Shown here in pieces: positions 5,461 to 11,215 of a stretch of DNA of 11,215 bases. Origin of the DNA: an uncultured Bacteroides sp. (GTDB lineage Bacteria > Bacteroidota > Bacteroidia > Bacteroidales > Bacteroidaceae). Under the pieces are notes generated by a model. The model was not told where the DNA came from, did no database searches, and saw only the letters and a list, made by a program, of their open reading frames with translations. Each line of letters starts with the position of its first letter. The stretch's first letter is position 1. Both the position numbers and the translations under genes were made by a program. The stretch spans positions 1 through 11,215 of the forward strand of contig UQTJ01000064.1 of assembly GCA_900544075.1 (NCBI GenBank), read 5' to 3'.

Positions 5461-6746
5461 TCACTTACAAAAGATTTGTGGGTTTATATTCAGTGATATC
5501 CATCCCCAGTCTTGCCAGCTGTTATGGTTACCTCCTTTTACAACATCCATTGTTGAAGTCCCGAACATTACAGAATAGCCTAAAGACAAACTTACATCCT
5601 TCATTATCTTCCAGTCCAGCTGATAATCAATTTCAGATCCTAATGAACGTTCCAGATTTTCAAGTTTCACAGCTGTAGCAAAATAATGATAATTCATTCC
5701 CATCGATACTGAAGAAGACACCTTATAACCAACTCCAATCTGAGTATCGGAAAGCCCTGGGTTATAACCTCCAATAAAATCAGAAGCATAGAAATAATCC
5801 ATTGCCCATAAAACTTATGGTGTGTTCCATACAATGGGTTGAAAGCCTTATATGTTCCGTCAGACTTATCATTTCCACTCAAGTAATCAGTTCCAACATT
5901 TACAGACCAGCTTTTATTTATATTATATGAAGCACGTGCACTACCCATAAAAGCTGATACTGAACGTGATGATACATTCTTGCCGAACTGATAATAAAAT
6001 GCACCGGATAAATCCCATTGGCCGGGAGCATATTTAATGTATGTTCCGAATGTCTGCATATATTGAGTGTCAGATTTTCTTGACTCAGCATCGCCTCCCT
6101 CCTGACCAAGATTCATTGCCATAATTGAAAACTGTAAAGGGGTTGAAGCAAAATCATAATGATACCATAAAGTCTGCATATTCTTATACAGCTTTGTCTT
6201 GCTGCTATCATAGAATGTTCCTCCTATAACATTCTCGTCATTCTGATTAAATGCAAATATACCATGAAGCTGATGTCCATTTTTTCTATATCCAATTTTC
6301 AGAGCATCGTGATAACGTCCGGCTACATTCCAGTCCAACCCTCCGAGAATACGCTCATCGTCATACGAAAGAGCCTGTCTTCCCAACTGCATAAACCAAT
6401 AATCATTAAATTCAAATGCAGCCCATGCTTCATTCAATATGAAACGGCCGTTCTTATCCACCAAGGCATCCTGTCCCCATACACCTACATGCTGAGCAGA
6501 GAATTTCAGAGAAAGGCGTTGACGTTCATATCCCAATGAAAGTCTGGCACGTTCATTTATAAAACCGGACGGTAAATCACCTTCATTACGCGGATACAAT
6601 GCTCCATTACGGTATTCACCTCTTGTACGAATCTGGGCCGAAACAAAAAATTTGTCTTTTTCGTTATTTTCTTCCTGGGCATAAGAGATTGATACATTTC
6701 CTATAAATAAGAATGCTATCAACATAGATAAGTTTCTTCTTCTCAT
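5461..6746 (-). pseudogene. Alginate-export-type outer membrane beta-barrel, frameshifted
   Basis: Two frames together make one barrel protein of about 428 residues. The upstream frame (6746 to about 5808) has a signal peptide (about 1-23, ending SYAQ) and alternating strand segments, including the family's typical MQLGRQALSYDDERILGG (119-136) and RYHDALKIGY. It runs to HHKFYG and then enters nonsense, stopping at 5694. The other frame resumes with AMDYFYASDFIGGYNPG and runs to a stop at 5461. One base is missing at about 5804-5807, where GGG probably was GGGG; a -1 slip there would rejoin the frames. It starts 16 bp after ccsA, so it is the last gene of the nrf operon. Family members are outer membrane channels; here a role in nitrite, ammonium or metabolite passage is only a guess. 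The shift may be a true mutation or a sequencing error. Confidence 0.82.
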
Positions 6747-6762
6747 AAATCATAAGGTTTAA

Positions 6763-7554
6763 TCAGTTCATATTATAAGTATGTATACTGCTACCTTGTG
6801 CAGACGGCAAATAATTTATTCCCCACCAGCACATCTGCAGAAACACAAACGATAACAGTAAAACATACAAGGATGCTTTCCGTTTATTATGCATTCCTAT
6901 CCTCATATGTATATATGTGAGATATGAAAACCATGTAACTGCAGCCCATGTTTCTTTTGGGTCCCATGACCAGTAATGTCCCCATGCTTCCTTTGCCCAT
7001 AATGCTCCGGTCAACATACCTAGAGTCATGAATGACAATCCGACATATACCAGGTTATCACACAAGGCCATTTCTTTGACATCGCCTTGATTTTTCTTTA
7101 TCCATAAAAGATAAATTCCCATTATGGCCGAAGCCCCAAGCATAGCATAAGCAAACATGTATATAATGACATGAGGAGCAAACCATGGGCTTTGCAACGC
7201 AGGCATCAAAGCCTTATTGTGAATTTCAGGTTTAAGAATGTTTACACAAATGAATACTACAGACAGTATAGTACTGAATCCAAGTATCCATTTATACCTC
7301 CATCTCATATAGGTAATCAACCCAGCAAATGGCAGGAAAAAAGAATACCACAGACGGGTCTCTCCCATTGTGCGCAAAGGAGGTCTCTCCAATGAATACC
7401 ACAACAAGCCTATAAATGTTCCAAAGACAAGAAGTCCTATAAAAGTAAATGTACATGCTCGTATTTTGAATTCTTTAAAAGCATTCCATGAACCTATAAT
7501 CCAGAACAATACAGACGCTATGGCAAAATATATAAACCAGTCCCAACTCATCAT
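6763..7554 (-). CDS. ccsA: CcsA-type cytochrome c synthesis protein (heme handling, WWD domain)
   Basis: This 263-residue polytopic membrane protein of the heme-handling protein family has about eight membrane segments. Its hallmark is the tryptophan-rich WWD motif, WGHYWSWDPKETW (191-203). Histidines likely to ligand heme flank it: H128 (FAPHVI), H216 (YIHMR) and H258 (SIHTY). With the ResB-like partner upstream it forms the system II cytochrome c synthetase, which carries heme across the membrane and attaches it to CxxCH motifs. The gene starts 13 bp after the ResB-like gene. In Wolinella nrf operons one fused protein (NrfI) combines both halves; here they are separate. A dedicated copy beside nrfA suggests it attaches heme to the NrfA CWTCK motif, or to NrfH and NrfA generally. 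Two adjacent ATG codons (7554 and 7551) could start it. Confidence 0.93.
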   Translation of the reverse strand: MMSWDWFIYFAIASVLFWIIGSWNAFKEFKIRACTFTFIGLLVFGTFIGLLWYSLERPPLRTMGETRLWYSFFLPFAGLITYMRWRYKWILGFSTILSVVFICVNILKPEIHNKALMPALQSPWFAPHVIIYMFAYAMLGASAIMGIYLLWIKKNQGDVKEMALCDNLVYVGLSFMTLGMLTGALWAKEAWGHYWSWDPKETWAAVTWFSYLTYIHMRIGMHNKRKASLYVLLLSFVFLQMCWWGINYLPSAQGSSIHTYNMN

Positions 7555-7567
7555 ATTTCCCTATTTT

Positions 7568-8791
7568 CTAATTATTTTTCTTTTGGGCAGTGACAAACAT
7601 ACACACAGCACCAAACATCATCATTATAATTCCTACATAAACAGCCGGAAGCCAAGGATCTAAAACCAGTTCAAAAACACTTATATCACTCCAACGTCCT
7701 TTGCTTTCATCATAACTCAACTGATAAATCTTCCAGTTTTCTATATCTGCAGGTTTGTTTACTTCTATTGTTTTTTCCTGTTTTTTTCCGCTTTCTGTAT
7801 ATATAACTACATCTGAAGAGAAACGTCTGGGTTCTCTATCCGGCATTACCAGACTGCAAATACTATCAAGGCGAAGAGCCTGATATGGGAACAGAAAACT
7901 TCCACAGCTTACCCAACCACTTGCAGTTCGTTTCCCATCACAGGAAACAGCCTTCACGTTTACAGCATAAGTGGCTCCGGTACTTGGCCATTCAACATAC
8001 CTTACAGTATCTTCTCCTGATACTGATGCAGCCATTTCTATTCTGTCCAATATTTCAAACTTCCACTCTGACAGCTTACCTGAATTTACCCCATCTTCCA
8101 GCAAAAGGTGTTCAGGTTTATCATATGGTAAAGCCTTTCCTGTAGAATTATCTATCAGCATCAGTTTCGGTGGGTATTCGTCTATACTGAAGTTCTTTAA
8201 TTCTATGGCTAACGGCAATTCATGCAAATTCCCGTTAATGTCTGTTGCACGCCATTCAGTCTGACCGATACGGGTATTCATAGTCAGCCTCTTCATATCA
8301 GCACTTCCCAAAGTAGCTGAAACCAAAGCTATAAACAACCCTAAATGATTTAGCAGAAATGGTATTCTGGCAACACGAAATGAGAACAAATATTTTATAG
8401 AAACTAGTCCCACTATTGAAGTCATCCAAATATAAACCAGAATGAAAGGCCAAAAAGAAAGCATACTGTTAAATATGGAAAATCCGTCCGAAGAAACAGA
8501 AGACGGCATCTGTTTTATCATCCCCTTAAGGAATGTCAGAAATACAACTGCTATCAATGATGGTACAGCTGCATTATATGACATTGTCCAGCGAACAAAA
8601 TATAGCTTTTTCCTTAAAATATAAAGCATTATCAAAACCACAACATACACTGTTAAAATACATATATTAAGTGGCCAAGCAAAACTGCTCCAGTCAACAG
8701 CCCCCGTAAATAGATGCAAAATAAGACCTATGGCTATCAATCCGCCACAGGTCATTATTCCTTCTTTTACTCCCCAAGTATTCTTCCACAT
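7568..8791 (-). CDS. ccsB: ResB/Ccs1-like cytochrome c biogenesis protein
   Basis: At 407 residues it has the ResB/Ccs1 layout. Membrane segments are predicted at about 13-30, 41-60, 74-91, 111-133 and 145-163, followed by a large periplasmic domain (about 165-380) and a final membrane segment (about 383-401). H149 in FLLNHLGLF and the following SADMKRL at the membrane exit match the region of the conserved ResB histidine that handles heme. The periplasmic domain is thought to present apocytochrome to CcsA. It starts 5 bp after the nrfA stop and precedes ccsA by 13 bp, so the pair is co-translated with its cytochrome clients. The split from ccsA, rather than a fused CcsBA, is clear because both have their own stop and start. 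There is no sign of decay. Confidence 0.88.
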   Translation of the reverse strand: MWKNTWGVKEGIMTCGGLIAIGLILHLFTGAVDWSSFAWPLNICILTVYVVVLIMLYILRKKLYFVRWTMSYNAAVPSLIAVVFLTFLKGMIKQMPSSVSSDGFSIFNSMLSFWPFILVYIWMTSIVGLVSIKYLFSFRVARIPFLLNHLGLFIALVSATLGSADMKRLTMNTRIGQTEWRATDINGNLHELPLAIELKNFSIDEYPPKLMLIDNSTGKALPYDKPEHLLLEDGVNSGKLSEWKFEILDRIEMAASVSGEDTVRYVEWPSTGATYAVNVKAVSCDGKRTASGWVSCGSFLFPYQALRLDSICSLVMPDREPRRFSSDVVIYTESGKKQEKTIEVNKPADIENWKIYQLSYDESKGRWSDISVFELVLDPWLPAVYVGIIMMMFGAVCMFVTAQKKNN

Positions 8792-8796
8792 AAATA

Positions 8797-10272
8797 TCAG
8801 ATAATACGTCCGTTAGACTTTGCCTCTTTCAACCAACCTGGTACAGTCTTATTCATAAAACGCTCCTTTGCAGCTTTCTCTGCAGGAATATCCAGTCCAA
8901 TAAATTTCTGAGCCTTTTCCTTGGTTGAAATATCAGGCATAGGTACATTGTCTGTATATCCATGTTTTGCCAATATCCTGGAAATAGACAATCTCGCCTG
9001 TAAGGCTCTGTCAAGTCCATGCGACAGGATTCTCTGTATTTCCTGAGGTGCATGGAATGCTGCTCCGTGTGATGCTACTCCAAAATCCCATCTCCACTGT
9101 GCCTCGCGCAGAAGCTTTAGAACAGGTTTCATTTCATTATCCGTAGCTCCTTTGTCCCATGCAAATTTGGCTTCTATATGTGCAGAAGCCAGTTCTTCTT
9201 CCAAACGGTTTCTTATTTCATTAGCCTTACGCTGACGTTCATAAACATTATTACGCAAAGTTTCCTCACTTTCACGGTGGCAAACCTGACATGTACGGTC
9301 TATCATGGCGAGAGGACTCTGGATATGATGGTCACTGAACTTCATACCGCCTTCACTCTTATACGGCATGTGGCAGTCTGCACATGATACTCCTCGCTGT
9401 CCATGAATTCCCATCTGGGATATTTCATAATCAGGATGTTGTGCCTTGATAATAGGAGCACGGCTCAAGGCATGTGTATAGTCAGAGAAATTGTTATCAT
9501 CATAATATTGTTCTATTGTTTCCACTGTCATACCCTTGTCCCAAGGAAATGTCAGATATTTTCCATCTCCTTTGAAGTAATATTCTACATGGCACTGTGC
9601 ACATACCAAAGAACGCATTTCCTGCGGTGTTGCCTTTGTTATATCTTTTCCCTGACGTGCAAATGCCTCAATCAAAGCCGGACGGCTTATATGAAGATCC
9701 ATAGTTTCAGAATCGTGACAGTCTGAACATCCTATAGGATTTACAATCTCCGAGCCAAAAGCAGCCCATTTGTTGTTATAGAATGAATCAACACCTATTT
9801 CCTGCATCATACGTGGGACGTCAGGACTCTTGCATGTCCAGCAGGTAGATGGCTGAGGGCCGTCACTTTCACTTTCCGGAGCCCCTGTACGTAATGTTGC
9901 TCGTATATCCTCTATTGCATGCATATGTCCACGCGGTGTTGAATAGTCCTTTGAAAAAGCATAACCAGCCCAAAGAATGACCATTTCAGGACGTTGTTCT
10001 AGGACGTCAACTATTACGTTTCCATTAAATTCACTCTGAAAATCAGTATTGGCTGTTTCTGTCCAAGTCTGATATTCTCTTGGGAAATCACTCTGGAACT
10101 TCTCATTCTGAGGTACAATACCCTTCATAGGATTCTTTCTGTTATTAAATATGCTTACCACTTCTGCCCTGCGTTCTGACAAAGCAGATACAGCAAGTCC
10201 CAAACAAAAAACAACGGTCATTGAAACACCAAACAACAACCATCCATGCCAAGATTTAAAATTATTGTTCAT
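8797..10272 (-). CDS. nrfA: NrfA, pentaheme ammonia-forming cytochrome c nitrite reductase
   Basis: The 491-residue protein reduces nitrite to ammonium with six electrons in the periplasm and can also reduce NO and hydroxylamine. It has an N-terminal signal/anchor helix (about 10-31). Its five heme-binding motifs are CWTCK (144-148), whose lysine ligates the catalytic heme, then CSDCH (182-186), CAQCH (224-228), CADCH (297-301) and CQVCH (328-332). The likely active-site residues are R197 (HISRPAL), Y231 after CHVE, and H290 (GIHGQ). KYLTFPWDKG (238-247) is the typical calcium-site neighbourhood, and the C-terminal helices (from about 335) match the dimer region. Length is normal for the family. 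It begins 19 bp after nrfH, its electron donor. The leader is AT-rich with no Shine-Dalgarno sequence. Confidence 0.98.
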   Translation of the reverse strand: MNNNFKSWHGWLLFGVSMTVVFCLGLAVSALSERRAEVVSIFNNRKNPMKGIVPQNEKFQSDFPREYQTWTETANTDFQSEFNGNVIVDVLEQRPEMVILWAGYAFSKDYSTPRGHMHAIEDIRATLRTGAPESESDGPQPSTCWTCKSPDVPRMMQEIGVDSFYNNKWAAFGSEIVNPIGCSDCHDSETMDLHISRPALIEAFARQGKDITKATPQEMRSLVCAQCHVEYYFKGDGKYLTFPWDKGMTVETIEQYYDDNNFSDYTHALSRAPIIKAQHPDYEISQMGIHGQRGVSCADCHMPYKSEGGMKFSDHHIQSPLAMIDRTCQVCHRESEETLRNNVYERQRKANEIRNRLEEELASAHIEAKFAWDKGATDNEMKPVLKLLREAQWRWDFGVASHGAAFHAPQEIQRILSHGLDRALQARLSISRILAKHGYTDNVPMPDISTKEKAQKFIGLDIPAEKAAKERFMNKTVPGWLKEAKSNGRII

Positions 10273-10291
10273 ATACTATAGTTTTATTTTA

Positions 10292-10852
10292 TTATTTCTT
10301 CATTTTCTTAAGCCATTCCGGTACGGGTGATTCAGGTAGTGGAACTATCGCATTGGGAGTGGAAGAGAGACTGTTTTTACCTCCATGAGGTACCTCCCTA
10401 TGGCAATCCCAACATGCTTTCCCTTTTCCAACTTCAGACATCATATAGTCTATACGTCCTGTTTCCACAAATTCAGTATTAAGTTGCTGGTGGCATCGTA
10501 TACAGTTATTCATTATTACTTGTGAGCTTGCAGAATGTGCCTGTATGACCTGTGGTTCAGAACTTGTCAGAAAAGCTGCAACATGCTTCATTCCATCCAT
10601 TCCCTTAAAAGTCCATTTCTTTACAAAGTTCTCATGAGGAACGTGACAATCATTACAAGTAGCATTTATTGAATGAGAACTGTGCATCCATGTAGCGTAA
10701 TAAGGGGACATAATATGACAATTCACACAAGCTGAAGGTTCATCAGTAAGATAAGTATGCGCCCTCAACATATAAAGGAAAAATAATCCACCTCCTACTA
10801 TAGTTCCAGCCATGATGGCTGTTATTATTTTCTGCCTTTTAGATAATATCAT
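10292..10852 (-). CDS. nrfH: NrfH, tetraheme quinol dehydrogenase subunit of nitrite reductase
   Basis: The 186-residue NapC/NirT-family cytochrome has one N-terminal membrane helix (about 9-29) and four heme motifs: CVNCH (42-46), CNDCH (66-70), CIRCH (117-121) and CWDCH (147-151). M49, right after the first motif (CHIMSP), occupies the position of the unusual methionine ligand of heme 1 in Desulfovibrio NrfH. It oxidises menaquinol and passes electrons to NrfA, anchoring the complex on the periplasmic face. It is the first gene of the nrf operon. The ATG lies within a TATATATATG context without a Shine-Dalgarno sequence; the predicted promoter is close, leaving a leader of only about 12 nt. 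Confidence 0.96.
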   Translation of the reverse strand: MILSKRQKIITAIMAGTIVGGGLFFLYMLRAHTYLTDEPSACVNCHIMSPYYATWMHSSHSINATCNDCHVPHENFVKKWTFKGMDGMKHVAAFLTSSEPQVIQAHSASSQVIMNNCIRCHQQLNTEFVETGRIDYMMSEVGKGKACWDCHREVPHGGKNSLSSTPNAIVPLPESPVPEWLKKMKK

Positions 10853-10869
10853 ATATATACATTTTTTTG

Positions 10870-10877
10870 CAAAAAAA
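10870..10877 (-). promoter_or_regulatory. Weak -7 element of the nrf operon promoter
   Basis: The minus strand reads TTTTTTTG, which keeps the TTTG half of TAnnTTTG but lacks the TA (TT instead). Its position is set by analogy: it lies the same 33 bp from the Crp/Fnr-like site as in the PNPOx promoter. A weak -7 would make transcription depend on the activator. Confidence 0.4.
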
Positions 10878-10898
10878 ACATTTTATCGAAATAATCAG

Positions 10899-10914
10899 TG
10901 TAAGAAATATGACA
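10899..10914. promoter_or_regulatory. Predicted Crp/Fnr-family operator, site 2 (nrf promoter)
   Basis: TGTAAGAAATATGACA has the same half-sites as the site at 4286-4301 and fits TGTnA-N6-TnACA. The symmetry extends by two more pairs outward (AGTGTAA and TGACACT). Its centre, 10906.5, is 33 bp from the centre of the -7-like element, a class II activator position for leftward nrf transcription. Confidence 0.6.
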
Positions 10915-11157
10915 CTTGTATTATTTTTTAAGTTATCTATTCCATTAAAGATAAATTCCAATACTGCTTTATAATCGTATTTGTTCCTTTCTTAAGGAGA
11001 ATTTTCTTTATGACTATCGCCTTGAAAATTCATCTGAAAAAATGTGGTAGTAAACTGATTAAAATTAAAATGAAGATTATAGGAATTAACTACAAGTAAC
11101 ATGATGCTAGCCGTATAATCAAAAGGAGGCTATCGTTATATAACACTATAATTTTAA
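10915..11157. other. AT-rich intergenic region upstream of the nrf promoter
   Basis: No convincing gene is visible. A 29-codon plus-strand frame (ATG at 11010, stop at 11097-11099) is lysine-rich and preceded by AAGGAG at 10994-10999, but it has no recognisable homology and Bacteroidetes rarely use such sites, so I do not call it. Another AAAAGGAGG at 11121-11129 has no start codon after it. The region joins the mobile-element-like fragment at the right edge. Confidence 0.4.
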
Positions 11158-11215
11158 CCAATACATTTTACCGACCGCTACCTGCTCAATCCGCGTCATC
11201 CGGTAACGGTATTCG
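11158..11215 (+). pseudogene. Possible start-less N-terminal fragment of a PRTRC-type ThiF protein
   Basis: From 11158 to the right edge one plus frame reads PIHFTDRYLLNPRHPVTVF. From memory, this resembles the opening of ThiF-family proteins of PRTRC systems carried by plasmids and integrative elements, which go on to a GAGGTGSQ nucleotide-binding loop beyond this window. The frame has a TAA stop just upstream (11155-11157) and no ATG, GTG or TTG start, so the 5' end looks lost or rearranged. The stretch is clearly richer in G+C than the region to its left, fitting foreign DNA. The call rests on 19 residues and the continuation cannot be seen. The opposite-strand frame is also open but unrecognised. 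Confidence 0.45.

Noticed and set aside
11010..11099. 29-codon lysine-rich frame with an AAGGAG upstream
   Set aside because: It is very short, AT-rich and unrecognised, and such ribosome sites are not typical of Bacteroidetes genes.
11146..11215. Minus-strand frame open from the right edge, ending in TAG
   Set aside because: It gives no recognisable motif, while the plus frame over the same bases resembles a ThiF N-terminus.
1..11215. CRISPR array, tRNA, rRNA or complete insertion sequence
   Set aside because: No regularly spaced repeats, cloverleaf-like or ribosomal sequence and no complete transposase were seen.

Overview
The window is AT-rich DNA that most resembles the order Bacteroidales (Bacteroides/Prevotella-like). 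Three things point there: promoters with a TAnnTTTG -7 element, start codons with AT-rich leaders and no Shine-Dalgarno sequence, and the gene order nrfH-nrfA-ResB-CcsA-outer-membrane barrel. The organism is inferred from these signals, not read directly.

The right half (about 10852 down to 5461, minus strand) is a tightly packed respiratory nitrite ammonification operon. It encodes the membrane tetraheme quinol dehydrogenase NrfH, the pentaheme nitrite reductase NrfA with its CWTCK active-site heme, a split system II cytochrome c maturation pair (ResB/Ccs1-like and CcsA), and an alginate-export-type outer membrane barrel broken by a one-base frameshift near 5805. The operon ends in strong hairpins at 5282-5377, where it meets a convergent Crp/Fnr-family regulator gene (4570-5259, plus strand).

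The left half (4161 down to 255, minus strand), divergent from the regulator, is a second gene set: an FMN-binding PNPOx/Nim-like protein, an ArgD-type PLP aminotransferase, a ThiD/pyridoxine-kinase-like kinase that overlaps it by 8 nt, a RIC/YtfE/ScdA-type di-iron repair protein, and an HD-domain hydrolase. A clear intrinsic terminator at 191-215 follows.

The two halves seem to be joined by regulation. The sequence TGTAA-N6-TGACA occurs upstream of nrfH (10899-10914) and upstream of the PNPOx gene (4286-4301). In both places its centre lies exactly 33 bp from a -7-like element, the place where a class II Crp/Fnr activator would sit. The regulator gene between them is the obvious candidate, and it has an unusual cluster of four cysteines (residues 128-145). 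I read the locus as a nitrite/nitric-oxide response island: NrfHA reduces nitrite (and possibly NO), RIC repairs nitrosatively damaged Fe-S or di-iron centres, and the other genes are co-regulated accessories of unknown role.

Both edges carry fragments that look like mobile-element debris. At 1-75 (plus) is the HxxR-box region of a tyrosine recombinase, cut off by a stop. At 11158-11215 (plus) is a GC-richer stretch resembling the N-terminus of a PRTRC-type ThiF protein, with no start codon.
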